From Hahella sp. KA22 (GTDB lineage Bacteria > Pseudomonadota > Gammaproteobacteria > Pseudomonadales > Oleiphilaceae): a stretch of 64,000 bases of DNA. Below the pieces are notes generated by a model. It made no database searches, was not told the origin of the DNA, and saw nothing but the letters and a program-made list of their open reading frames with translations. Within the stretch, counting starts at the first letter, position 1, and each line of letters starts with the position of its first letter. The stretch lies in NCBI RefSeq assembly GCF_004135205.1, contig NZ_CP035490.1, positions 2,063,501-2,127,500 of the forward strand, in the 5' to 3' direction. Made by a program: the position numbers and the translations under genes. Positions 8,567-16,722 of the stretch are shown here, one piece after another.

Positions 8567-10447
8567 TTAATTTTTTCTCTTATAGGGAATGAGAGACTTT
8601 ATTTTTCTAGTAATAGCCCGAACAGCCTCAAATACTCCTTTCCTTTGTATAAAGAATAGTAAATACTCATATTTTCTGAAGAGTGCAAAGTAAATGCTTG
8701 CCAGCGGTTTTATTTTGCGAGGTAAGAGAGCAATTGCTCCTTCAATCCAGAAACTTTTATAAGCTGTCAGAGTAAAAATAACTTTATCATAAGCACCTCC
8801 GTTTGCTCTATGTACATTGTGGATCAGCATTTTTTGCTTCGCCTCTCCAGCTAGACGTGTGTGAAAGGCTGTCCCTAGTATCATTGCATCAGAGTGGCCA
8901 GGACTGCTTAGCAAAAAGCTTAGTGCCTTTCTTCCTTGATACTGATGGTTTATTACTAGACCTGTCTTGGCTTGGAGTGCTTCTAAGTCGTCTAGAAAGG
9001 CCATAGCTCCGGCATGCATTTCCTCAATATTTTTGTAGTCAATGTTATTGTCGTTATAGAATACTGGAGCTCCCTTACTATCGATACTCTTTACTGAAGG
9101 ATGAGGTGCGGTGAATAGAAGTTCTGCAACTTCACACCCTTTCTCTACTAACAAACTCTCCATCCTCGGGAATCCTTTGTCGCAGTAGTAGCCTTCAACA
9201 TTTTCAGTTCTTGGGTTTGGAGATACTCCCAAATAGTAGCCTTGAAAGGTTATATTTTGAGACTTGAATATCGCCTCTAACATTGCTTGGCATGTGCCCT
9301 TCCACCCTATATCTATAATTGCAACTTTAGAGTTTCTGCTAATAAATTTTTTATAGTAATTTTCTATATTCGTACCTTCTATTTCAATACTTTTAATATC
9401 AATGCTCTTGCCATCTTTAAGAGTTGGAATATTAAGGCTTTCAATAAATGGATGAATCTTTTTTCTCAGCCCAAGTGATCTAGCTACAACGGTTTGATCT
9501 TTTTCCTTTCCTAGCAAAGCGATAGACATCATCCTTCTAGAGCAGTAAACATACTTGCTATTGAAGGATAGGCTCTCTTTCTCAATCCAAGCATAGGGGA
9601 GAAAGCCATCCCGAGATAAAAAGAGTACAGTGTCTGGGGCCATCTTATGTAACTTTTTTTCAATCCAGGAGGTAAAACCTTTTAGTATAATGCCTAGATA
9701 AATATAGCCTATAATGAACCACCCACTTTTTTGGGAGATGTAAATATCTCGGTAGAGAGAAGCTAGGCTTTTTTCCGCTGTTGTTCCATAATTAAATAAG
9801 CTTCTTACGTAAGGGTGTTGGCAGGCCCTTTCTGAATAATTTGAAAAGTTATAGTGAATACTATCTATCCTATTTTTTTTTGCTGACTTATAGTCGGAAT
9901 TAAAGTTGTCGCCAATATGAAGTATCTTTTTGTTAGGAAAATCGCTTAGTATCTCCTTGTATGCATTTCCGGTTGACTTTGTAACGCCAGTCTCACTGGA
10001 AACGTAAAGGCGATAAATGTTTGTGTAATCGTTATTATTTAATATTTTTTCAACTATTTTTTGTGGTAGATACATGTCGGATGTGAAGATAACTTTTTTG
10101 TTTTTATTTATTAAATAATCGTATGCCTCCTTTATTTCATTATTTGCTTTGCAATATTTGAGTTCAATCTCGATTTCTTTCTCAATATATTCATCGTCTA
10201 AAAGCGGGGTGCTATATATATCCCCTAAAGTGATATCTTCATGCGAGGCTCTAGTTTCTCTGGCGTGTTTTTCTGCATCTACCCTGAATTTCTTGAAGTC
10301 GGGGTTGTTGTACAAAGACTCTAGAATGGAAAAAATGTCAGTAGGCTCTGTAAGACTCCTAGTTATAGCAGTATCAAAAACATCAAGAGATATAATTTCG
10401 TAGCTATCTAGTATATTTCTATATTTATTTAGGAAAGTGGTTGTCAT
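8567..10447 (-). CDS. Large HAD-domain protein (COG5610 type), copy 2
   Basis: A paralogue of the neighbouring gene, 626 residues from the ATG at 10447. A TTG four codons further up, at 10459, is possible, but neither start has a clear ribosome site. The HAD domain has LDVFDT with nucleophile Asp22 and again Phe instead of Asp at +2, FTSDMYLP as motif II, GVTKSTG with the lysine, and HIGDN. The C-terminal region has FLSRDGFLPYAWIEKE near 280, a YCSRR segment and IIDIGWKGTCQAML near 380. These match the ARN.../DIGW positions of copy 1, so the two share the whole architecture and not only the HAD fold. It lies 15 bases upstream of copy 1 in the same transcription unit and is very AT-rich. Function unknown. 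Confidence 0.7.
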   Translation of the reverse strand: MTTTFLNKYRNILDSYEIISLDVFDTAITRSLTEPTDIFSILESLYNNPDFKKFRVDAEKHARETRASHEDITLGDIYSTPLLDDEYIEKEIEIELKYCKANNEIKEAYDYLINKNKKVIFTSDMYLPQKIVEKILNNNDYTNIYRLYVSSETGVTKSTGNAYKEILSDFPNKKILHIGDNFNSDYKSAKKNRIDSIHYNFSNYSERACQHPYVRSLFNYGTTAEKSLASLYRDIYISQKSGWFIIGYIYLGIILKGFTSWIEKKLHKMAPDTVLFLSRDGFLPYAWIEKESLSFNSKYVYCSRRMMSIALLGKEKDQTVVARSLGLRKKIHPFIESLNIPTLKDGKSIDIKSIEIEGTNIENYYKKFISRNSKVAIIDIGWKGTCQAMLEAIFKSQNITFQGYYLGVSPNPRTENVEGYYCDKGFPRMESLLVEKGCEVAELLFTAPHPSVKSIDSKGAPVFYNDNNIDYKNIEEMHAGAMAFLDDLEALQAKTGLVINHQYQGRKALSFLLSSPGHSDAMILGTAFHTRLAGEAKQKMLIHNVHRANGGAYDKVIFTLTAYKSFWIEGAIALLPRKIKPLASIYFALFRKYEYLLFFIQRKGVFEAVRAITRKIKSLIPYKRKN

Positions 10448-10464
10448 TGTTAGCACCAAAGCTA

Positions 10465-11688
10465 CTATCTGTGAACGTTAACTCCAATTGCACCGACAAG
10501 CTTCAAAATGGCTCTGTTTACCTTTTTAAATCCCGGTATATTCTTCAGTGTGAGCAAGAGTCTGATGAAAGGGCTGCTGTAAATTGTTTTAATGCTATCA
10601 GCTAAATCTAGCTTTAACTTTTTCAGATGCTTTGAATAGGCCTCCAGCTCGTATTGTAAGAGTGACTGTGAGTCTATTGAAAATGCACTGAGCTGAGAGT
10701 GGATCGACTTGTAATCGATAGGGCCATTTTGTTGCTTCTGTAGAGCTTCATGATTATGCTCTCCATTTGCAATATCTTTTATTAACTTAATAAGTTTCTC
10801 GGATGCACTACCTTCTTCAAGTTCGTCTTGGATACATAGCCTTTGATAGGCTAATTTTTGTAATGGAGGAAAAAGGAGCTCATGAATTACGCTTTCAATA
10901 TGATCTTTAGAGCGTATTTGCCAAGCAGAATTAAATAGTAGAGGCTCTATTCTATACTCAATTAAGCAAGTTGGTATATCAGCAAGCATGCCTTCGATAA
11001 GACAAGTTGATGGAAATGAAATTAGCGCATTTGAACGAGATAGTGACTCTTTGAATGTCTCGCCTTCAACATATGATGCTATGTCTAATTGACCCGCTAG
11101 CGTTTTAGGAATTCGCCATATAGGGATAAAAGACTTGTTGCGATCAAAAAAACTCTTTAAGTCTCTTAGTGCTTGAAGTACGTATAAATTATGTGAAAGA
11201 TTATGAGAGTATGTGTTTGCTGTGCATATTAGTATGGTTGGTTGGCTTGTTCTCTTTCTGGAAAATTCATAGTTGTCTAGCCTGGGAAGTCCTATAACAT
11301 TTATTTTATCAGCAAGGCCTAAAGAGGATAAGTATCTTGAGGGATTTCTTCCTATGGTGCACAAGTGATCGGCGACTAATGGCTGCATAAATGTGCCATC
11401 ATCGAAAATATAGCTATGATTGTTCCAAATGTATGTCCATTCGATTATGCCATCCATTACATAAATAACAGGTATTGACTTTTTTCTAGCCTCGGCGGAG
11501 ACCAGCCTGTAAAAAGGGATCCACTCTAAACTTAATAATAAAATGTCTGGAGAGTGCTTGTTTAAAAAGTCTTCAGGAATAAATGAGTGTGCTATATCAA
11601 AAATAAACTCAAAATCAGGGCAGTGTAGAGTGTTTCCGTATATTCTTGCCGCATCATCTTTTGTATTTAAGCATAGTATTCTGATCAT
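10465..11688 (-). CDS. Surface-glycan cluster protein, possible GT-B glycosyltransferase
   Basis: A 407-residue soluble protein that I do not recognise by family. The N-terminal part has a Rossmann-like start (IRILCLNTKDDAARIYG). A later segment, INVIGLPRLDNYEFSRK, and the stretch ISFPSTCLIEGMLADIPTCLI near 230-250 resemble the nucleotide-sugar-binding half of GT-B or TagF-like enzymes, in which a Ser-Thr pair precedes an acidic residue in a helix. The last 70 residues are basic and amphipathic, which could give membrane association. It lies between the HAD genes and the methyltransferase gene, all in one direction with short gaps. A transferase acting on the same polymer is the simplest reading. 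Low confidence in the function, good confidence that the gene is real. Confidence 0.55.
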   Translation of the reverse strand: MIRILCLNTKDDAARIYGNTLHCPDFEFIFDIAHSFIPEDFLNKHSPDILLLSLEWIPFYRLVSAEARKKSIPVIYVMDGIIEWTYIWNNHSYIFDDGTFMQPLVADHLCTIGRNPSRYLSSLGLADKINVIGLPRLDNYEFSRKRTSQPTILICTANTYSHNLSHNLYVLQALRDLKSFFDRNKSFIPIWRIPKTLAGQLDIASYVEGETFKESLSRSNALISFPSTCLIEGMLADIPTCLIEYRIEPLLFNSAWQIRSKDHIESVIHELLFPPLQKLAYQRLCIQDELEEGSASEKLIKLIKDIANGEHNHEALQKQQNGPIDYKSIHSQLSAFSIDSQSLLQYELEAYSKHLKKLKLDLADSIKTIYSSPFIRLLLTLKNIPGFKKVNRAILKLVGAIGVNVHR

Positions 11689-11701
11689 CGTATGTTGTCA
11701 T

Positions 11702-12481
11702 CTAATTATCTTTTCTGCATACAGCAATAAAGCATTCTGCTAAATCTTGATTCTTTATTGTTGTGTGTGTTATTCCTGCAGGCTGATTGTGGTTGTATTC
11801 TGATTTCGAGCCAGAGTTTTGATTGTAAATTATTTCAATGCGAAAATATTTTTCGATGTCTTCTTTAAAAGAAGAAAAGTTATATGTTCTTAGATGATGT
11901 TTTGTTAGTGGCCAATTATTGGGGGTGGAAATGATAAGAGTAGAACTTGGCTTAAGAACTCTATGGAACTCTTTTAGAATATCTACGCTAGGAGGAAGGT
12001 GTTCAATGGTTTCAAAGGATACAATGAGATCTAGAGAGGCAGAAGGTAAGCCTGTGTCGTCTGCTGAGGCTACTTTATAACTTGTATTAGCCGGACCATG
12101 CTTCTGTTTTGCATATGATATTGCGGAACTATCTATGTCTATGCCGGTAACGCTGTTAGCTTTTCCTTCTAGCGCTAAGATTTCAGAACCGTAGCCTGTT
12201 CCGCAAGCTATGTCTGCTACATCTAGGCCATTGCAATAGTTACTAGCAAACTCATATCTCATCAAATGAAAATTTCGTCTCGCTTCGTCAAAAAGTTCGT
12301 CTGTAGCATCCATGCGTTCATCTTTATTCTTTAACAGCCACGCACTACTGCTGCTGCCACTTATTCCACACACTATCGTTGTTAGCTGTTCAATCTGTTG
12401 TTTCTGTTGCTCTACTTGAGCTAGTAAGTGGTTTTTATCAAATCCCAACAATTTTTTGCGAATTTTTTGTATGATTTTCAC
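11702..12481 (-). CDS. Class I SAM-dependent methyltransferase
   Basis: A 259-residue methyltransferase of the Methyltransf_11/25 type. A short coiled coil (about 18-36) precedes the Rossmann domain. Motif I is DIACGTGYGSE near 90-100, the acidic residue at the end of beta2 is in VTGIDID near 112-118, and a SFETIEHLPP segment near 155 is the typical post-motif of this group. The gene sits 39 bases downstream of wzt. In ABC-transporter-dependent O-antigen systems, chain length is often set by a methyl- or phosphomethyl-transferase that caps the chain, with Wzt_C recognising the cap. The position fits such a role, but the protein could equally methylate an internal sugar. AT-rich like its neighbours. 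Confidence 0.8.
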   Translation of the reverse strand: MKIIQKIRKKLLGFDKNHLLAQVEQQKQQIEQLTTIVCGISGSSSSAWLLKNKDERMDATDELFDEARRNFHLMRYEFASNYCNGLDVADIACGTGYGSEILALEGKANSVTGIDIDSSAISYAKQKHGPANTSYKVASADDTGLPSASLDLIVSFETIEHLPPSVDILKEFHRVLKPSSTLIISTPNNWPLTKHHLRTYNFSSFKEDIEKYFRIEIIYNQNSGSKSEYNHNQPAGITHTTIKNQDLAECFIAVCRKDN

Positions 12482-12520
12482 ATTGGCTCCGAAATAGACA
12501 GGAATTGTTTGCTGATACTT

Positions 12521-13771
12521 TTATGGTTGAGCTGTCCACGCGGCTTTCGCAACAATAACACCTTCGCCCGGTAAAAGTTTTGAACCGTTACCAAAATAGT
12601 TGTCGAATAGCACCTCAATTTTTAAGCAGCTATTAGCTCGATCTAAGAACCCAACTAATCTTTGCCCAATTGCTATATCAAGGTAATAAATACCTTCTTT
12701 TAAAGGTAAGCTTTCTAACTTGCAATGTATCTTTCCACCATTAGGAAACTCCTCTATACACTTTTCATCAAAATAATTTCTAGAGGTTAGGGCCCTTACT
12801 CCATGAGAGTCATTAATTCCTATGGCGGCGTAATTGAGTCTTTTCTCATATGACTTATATGTTATTACTACTTCTAAGCTCTCTCCTGTCGCAACATGTC
12901 CTGAACTTCCATATTTCTCAGAAAAGATATCAACTCGTGTGATGATAGGGCTACTACTTGGGGCTTCATAAAAGGATTTGACGCCAACAGTTAGTAATTC
13001 CGAGTATCTTGAAAGTACATGCTCGAACCTATCAAAGCTCTCAAGTTTTCCTTGATTTAATAACAAACCTTTATCACAAAGGCTTTGTAATTGGCTGACA
13101 TTATGGCTAACGAAAAGTAGTGTTCTTCCCCCCGATTGGACTTCATTCATTTTTCCTATGCATTTTTTTTGGAACTGAGCGTCGCCAACGGCTAATACTT
13201 CGTCAACAATAAATATGTCCGGCTCTAAGTGGGCTGCCACGGAGAAAGCCAATCTAACGTACATGCCGCTGGAGTAGCGCTTCACCGGTGTGTCGAGAAA
13301 CTTTTCTACTTCAGAGAAATCTACTATTTCATCAAACTTACGCTTTATATCGCGTTTGGTCATGCCAAGTATGGCGCCATTTAGAAAGATGTTCTCTCTT
13401 CCAGTTAACTCTGGGTGAAACCCTGTGCCTACTTCTAGTAGACTCGCAATTCTACCTTTGATTCCTATCCAGCCTGATGAGGGCTCAGTAATGCGGCTCA
13501 GAATCTTTAATAAAGTCGACTTTCCAGCTCCATTTCTCCCTAGTATACCAATACGATCACCTTGTTTTATTTCAAAGCTTATATTGTCCAGAGCGGAGAA
13601 TAGTTCATATTCTTCCTTGTCAGCACCTTTTGACATTGGGTGTCTAATTTTGGTCGAAATTTGCCTGCCTACTGAAGAAAGCTTTTCCGAAAATGTAAGG
13701 TATCTAGGAGACATCTGGTGGGTAATCAGATAGGTCTTTGATACTTCTTGTGCCTTGATTGCAATTGACAT
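12521..13771 (-). CDS. wzt: ABC transporter ATP-binding protein with carbohydrate-binding C-domain (Wzt/TagH type)
   Basis: The nucleotide-binding subunit of an ABC-2 polysaccharide or teichoic acid exporter. The ATPase domain has Walker A GRNGAGKST near 78-86, signature YSSGMYVRLAFS near 170 and Walker B DIFIVDEVLAVGD, followed by the switch histidine in FVSHN. Residues from about 285 to 416 form a separate beta-rich domain, as in the Wzt C-terminal domain that recognises the finished, terminally modified glycan. That domain makes the protein longer (416 aa) than plain TagH/KpsT ATPases (about 220-260). It lies 8 bases downstream of the permease gene, so the two form a pair. A polymer exported by an ABC transporter and selected by this domain is the expected substrate. 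Confidence 0.92.
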   Translation of the reverse strand: MSIAIKAQEVSKTYLITHQMSPRYLTFSEKLSSVGRQISTKIRHPMSKGADKEEYELFSALDNISFEIKQGDRIGILGRNGAGKSTLLKILSRITEPSSGWIGIKGRIASLLEVGTGFHPELTGRENIFLNGAILGMTKRDIKRKFDEIVDFSEVEKFLDTPVKRYSSGMYVRLAFSVAAHLEPDIFIVDEVLAVGDAQFQKKCIGKMNEVQSGGRTLLFVSHNVSQLQSLCDKGLLLNQGKLESFDRFEHVLSRYSELLTVGVKSFYEAPSSSPIITRVDIFSEKYGSSGHVATGESLEVVITYKSYEKRLNYAAIGINDSHGVRALTSRNYFDEKCIEEFPNGGKIHCKLESLPLKEGIYYLDIAIGQRLVGFLDRANSCLKIEVLFDNYFGNGSKLLPGEGVIVAKAAWTAQP

Positions 13772-13779
13772 TTATTACA

Positions 13780-14610
13780 CTATATTATATCTGCAAATTT
13801 ATTTTCTGTTTTTCTGAAATAAAGATAGCCTGTAAATAATAGGGCGATAGTTACAAATATAGATAAGAAAAATCCAGGCCAATAAAAGCTGACGTTCTCA
13901 TCTAGAATTGACCAGCGGAACCCATCAATAATCCCCACCAAAGGATTCAGGGAGTATACGTATCTCCATTCGTTTGACATGACGGTTGATGAAAATCCAA
14001 CTGGTGATATGAATAATCCAAATTGAACAATGAATGGGATAATATATCTTATGTCTCTATATTTTACATTTAAAGCAGACATCCAAATTATTGCGGCGCC
14101 AGTGAATGCTGCGGAGATCAGGAAAAATACAGGAAGTGCAATTATTTTGTATGTCGGCGGGTATTGAAGAAATATCATTAGCAGCAGAAGTAAGAAAAAT
14201 GAAATGATGAAATCTACTGCATTAACAAAGAGGCTGCTAATTGGAATAATGATTCTTGGGAAGTAAATTTTTGAAATCATATTGGCGTTTGATACAAGTG
14301 CATTACTTCCATCTTGAAAGCTACTAGAGAAAAAGAACCATGGCAGCATTGCTGAAAATACTAAAATAGAATATGGCGCTTGACCTTGGCTTGGCAAAGC
14401 CGCTATTTTTCCAAAAACAATAGTAAACACTAGCATTGTCATCAGTGGTCTTAGAATAGCCCAGAGAGACCCTACTATAGTTTGTTTATACCTGACTTTG
14501 AAATCTCGTAGGGCTAGAAAGTAGAATAAATCTCTGTATTCCCATATCTCACTAATAAAGGTGGTTACTTTTTTATTTGGCCGGATTATAAAGTCAAAAT
14601 TATTGTTCAT
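13780..14610 (-). CDS. wzm: ABC-2 type polysaccharide export permease (Wzm/TagG type)
   Basis: The inner-membrane permease for an undecaprenyl-linked glycan, paired with the ATPase gene just downstream. The protein (276 aa) has a cytoplasmic amphipathic start with the family segment LALRDFKVRYKQTIVGSLWAI (about 32-52) and then six membrane helices. The family marker SLNPLVGIIDGFRW lies near 220. Length and motif order are those of Wzm, KpsM and TagG. It starts 12 bases after the GT2 gene stop. The family alone does not say whether the substrate is O-antigen, capsule or a teichoic-like polymer. Confidence 0.93.
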   Translation of the reverse strand: MNNNFDFIIRPNKKVTTFISEIWEYRDLFYFLALRDFKVRYKQTIVGSLWAILRPLMTMLVFTIVFGKIAALPSQGQAPYSILVFSAMLPWFFFSSSFQDGSNALVSNANMISKIYFPRIIIPISSLFVNAVDFIISFFLLLLLMIFLQYPPTYKIIALPVFFLISAAFTGAAIIWMSALNVKYRDIRYIIPFIVQFGLFISPVGFSSTVMSNEWRYVYSLNPLVGIIDGFRWSILDENVSFYWPGFFLSIFVTIALLFTGYLYFRKTENKFADII

Positions 14611-14622
14611 TTTATGAAGGGC

Positions 14623-15471
14623 TTACTTTTTCTGGTACATTAGGGATGTCACTTGTTCTGAAATTAACCCCATGGCGAATATCAATACAGAAGTTATATA
14701 AAGCAGTGCGCTCATATTTGTGAATCTACCCTGGTCTATGTAGGTGTGAGCATAGTGAATGCTTGCTAAGCTAAAAAATAGTAAAGATGTTGGGAAAAAG
14801 ACCTTTAGAGGCGAGTAGAGTGTGCCAATTTTAAATATTATTAATAGAAAGCGTACGCCGTCTCGGATAATCCGAATATGACTTTTTCCTAAGCGCTTAT
14901 TGGCAAGAATTGGTATATATGAGACTGAGTAGCCGGCTCTAAAGAAAGCCATTGTGCAGGTTGTAGGGTATGAAAAACCATTTGGCAATAGATATAGAAA
15001 TTCACGAAACTTATCCGCTCGTACTGCACGAAAGCCTGAAGTTAAGTCTTCAACTTTATGTCCCACAATTAATGTGGCTAGCCAGTTATAAAGCGCATTT
15101 GCCCCGCCTCTCGATATATTAGCTTGCGATTGGAGTCCTTGCCTGGCGCCGATGACCATATCGTGCCCCTCATCTATTTTGGCCAGCAACTGCCTTACGT
15201 CTTTTGCATTATGCTGGCCATCACCATCCATAAACACGATTACATCCTGTGTTGCTGCTCGTGCTCCAGTTTTAATTGCTGCGCCGTTGCCTTTGCTATA
15301 TGGGTGGCTAATGACATTGACATTATTTGAAATACAGACTTCTCTAGTATTGTCTGTTGAGCCATCATCAATAACAATAATTTCAGCTTCAGGGTATAGA
15401 CTGCGAAGTTCTGGAAGAAAGGTTGAGAGGCCTGCTGATTCATTTTTAGCTGGTATGACTATAGAAAACAC
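14623..15471 (-). CDS. GT2 family glycosyltransferase (polyprenyl-phosphate sugar synthase-like)
   Basis: A 282-residue enzyme of the dolichol-phosphate mannose synthase-like group. It has the GT2 start SIVIPAKNESAGL, the nucleotide-binding VIDDGSTDNT near 33-42, the metal-binding DGDGQH (DxD-type) near 90-95 and an EDLTSGFRAVR acceptor motif near 140. Two hydrophobic helices at the C-terminus (about 220-275) anchor it in the membrane. Such enzymes make undecaprenyl-phosphate sugars, used for example by GT-C transferases such as the one downstream of pilA; that link is inference. The start is GTG at 15471 with no clear ribosome site. It is the first gene of the minus-strand series. Confidence 0.85.
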   Translation of the reverse strand: MFSIVIPAKNESAGLSTFLPELRSLYPEAEIIVIDDGSTDNTREVCISNNVNVISHPYSKGNGAAIKTGARAATQDVIVFMDGDGQHNAKDVRQLLAKIDEGHDMVIGARQGLQSQANISRGGANALYNWLATLIVGHKVEDLTSGFRAVRADKFREFLYLLPNGFSYPTTCTMAFFRAGYSVSYIPILANKRLGKSHIRIIRDGVRFLLIIFKIGTLYSPLKVFFPTSLLFFSLASIHYAHTYIDQGRFTNMSALLYITSVLIFAMGLISEQVTSLMYQKK

Positions 15472-15593
15472 TAAATTATACTTCCGCTCGTTGTGAATAA
15501 GGCTGAGTCATTTGTCTAGGATACATGATTAGAGAATTTTACTGATTTAACAATTTTATTGTGTAAACAGCAGATTAGCCGCATCTAAGCGAA

Positions 15594-15794
15594 TCAATAA
15601 TGCGGAGGAGGCCCTTCTTCCCCATCTTCAGGCAACAGCTCTCTCACGCTCTCAAGTTGTTCGCGCAGGTTGTCCAGCTGGCTCTCTAGTTTTTCAATCC
15701 GCCTGTCTTGCTGGTAAATCGTATCGTTGAGTGATGTGATCAGGTCGTCCAGGAAAGCAAGCTTGGTTTCCAGGTCGGTGACTCGTTGTTCCAT
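15594..15794 (-). CDS. slyX: SlyX family protein
   Basis: A 66-residue protein, almost wholly a predicted coiled coil with heptads from about 5 to 55, ending in the family's characteristic PPHY. SlyX is a small conserved gammaproteobacterial protein of unclear function, named for its position near slyD in enterics. It has an AGGG ribosome site ahead of the ATG at 15794. It lies just outside the AT-rich glycan block and marks the return to ordinary base composition. Confidence 0.9.
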   Translation of the reverse strand: MEQRVTDLETKLAFLDDLITSLNDTIYQQDRRIEKLESQLDNLREQLESVRELLPEDGEEGPPPHY

Positions 15795-16195
15795 TCGTTA
15801 GCCCTTAGCCTCAGTCGAACGTCTGGTAGGAGCGGGCGGCCAAAAAATATAGGCCATAAGTCATAAAGTTGTACCCGCGTACTACGTAATATATGTCTCG
15901 ATTTGCTATTATAAGGACTTCTTAGATGATTTCGATTCTAAATCATCGAGAGCAGAGCGTTCGGAGAAGCCTTTTTTATTTTGTCGGTCGCTTTTTAGTC
16001 TAGCTGGTTTTCTAAAGATTTCCGCCCGGGTCTATATGCTGACCGAACCGGCGCTCTGGTGTTTAGGCTTGGTGGAGGGGGCTTTCGGTATCATCCATGC
16101 CGTTTTCGGAATGATATGAAACACACTCGTAAGTCTCTCCATCACAGCCATTGGGGTGTTTTTTGTTCCAAAATAATTATTTGTAGAGTTAATAA
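15795..16195. other. Gap with structured leader upstream of the cold-shock-domain gene
   Basis: This 401-base stretch holds no gene I can support. It contains a hairpin GATGATTT/AAATCATC (15925-15932 and 15940-15947), a second pairing TATCAT/ATGATA (16089-16094 and 16111-16116) and a short imperfect hairpin ending in a T6 run near 16143-16163. AT-rich sequence with the palindrome AAATAATTATTT lies directly ahead of the start codon. Long folded 5' leaders are typical of cold-shock genes, so part of this may be untranslated mRNA of the gene at 16196. I could not place a convincing promoter. Confidence 0.35.
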
Positions 16196-16672
16196 ATGAA
16201 AGATAATAATTCAGTAAAAATGATGATTGCAGTGATTGCCGGTCTTATTCTTCCTATCGTGCTTGGCGTTGCGCTGAGTCTTTTCGGTATGCAGCCCACT
16301 TTTTCCTTCATGGCGGACGGCAGTGGATTAACGAGCCTCTTAACTTCTGGCGCAGGCATTGGCGTTTATTTGATCACCGCTGTGCTATTCATTCTGGCTG
16401 GCTTTTTGCCAGCGATATTGTCTGGAAGCTCGGAAGAGGCTTATGAGGAAGATAACGCCAATGACGAGCGCGAGTCGGGTATTGTTAAGTGGTTTAACCC
16501 GAATAAGGGATTTGGCTTTATCACGCGCGAAGGTGGCGATGACATATTTGTTCACTTCCGCTCTATTCGAGGCAGAGGTCATCGTTCTTTGCGTCAGGGA
16601 CAGAAAGTGAGGTTCCGGACAGTGGAAGGGGACAAAGGTCTTCAGGCGGAGGATGTTTCTCCCGTTCGCTGA
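16196..16672 (+). CDS. Membrane-anchored cold-shock-domain protein
   Basis: A 158-residue protein with two membrane helices (about 8-30 and 55-80) joined to a C-terminal cold-shock domain (about 93-158). The domain has the nucleic-acid-binding RNP1 motif KGFGFITR and the RNP2 motif DIFVHF, with GIVKWFN at its start. Free CspA-type proteins are about 70 aa and cytoplasmic. Here the same fold is tethered to the membrane by an acidic linker ([14 protein letters not shown]). CSD proteins with added membrane segments (often DUF1294) exist, but the helices usually follow the CSD; here they precede it. The likely role is binding single-stranded RNA or DNA at the membrane. A bidirectional terminator follows. 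Confidence 0.85.
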   Translation: MKDNNSVKMMIAVIAGLILPIVLGVALSLFGMQPTFSFMADGSGLTSLLTSGAGIGVYLITAVLFILAGFLPAILSGSSEEAYEEDNANDERESGIVKWFNPNKGFGFITREGGDDIFVHFRSIRGRGHRSLRQGQKVRFRTVEGDKGLQAEDVSPVR

Positions 16673-16693
16673 TCGCTACTTTACTGGTAGATG

Positions 16694-16722
16694 TTAAAAG
16701 GGCGGTTTAACCGCCCTTTAAT
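16694..16722. terminator. Bidirectional terminator between convergent genes
   Basis: TTAAAGGGCGGTT and AACCGCCCTTTAA form a near-perfect palindrome at about 16695-16721, with A/T-rich edges on both sides. It serves the cold-shock-domain gene on the plus strand and the convergent gene ending at 16718 on the minus strand. Confidence 0.8.

Noticed and set aside
15475-15480. Perfect TATAAT (minus strand) just upstream of the GT2 gene
   Set aside because: It lies 3 bases before the GTG start and has no -35 at suitable spacing; it would need leaderless translation, so it is not called as a promoter.
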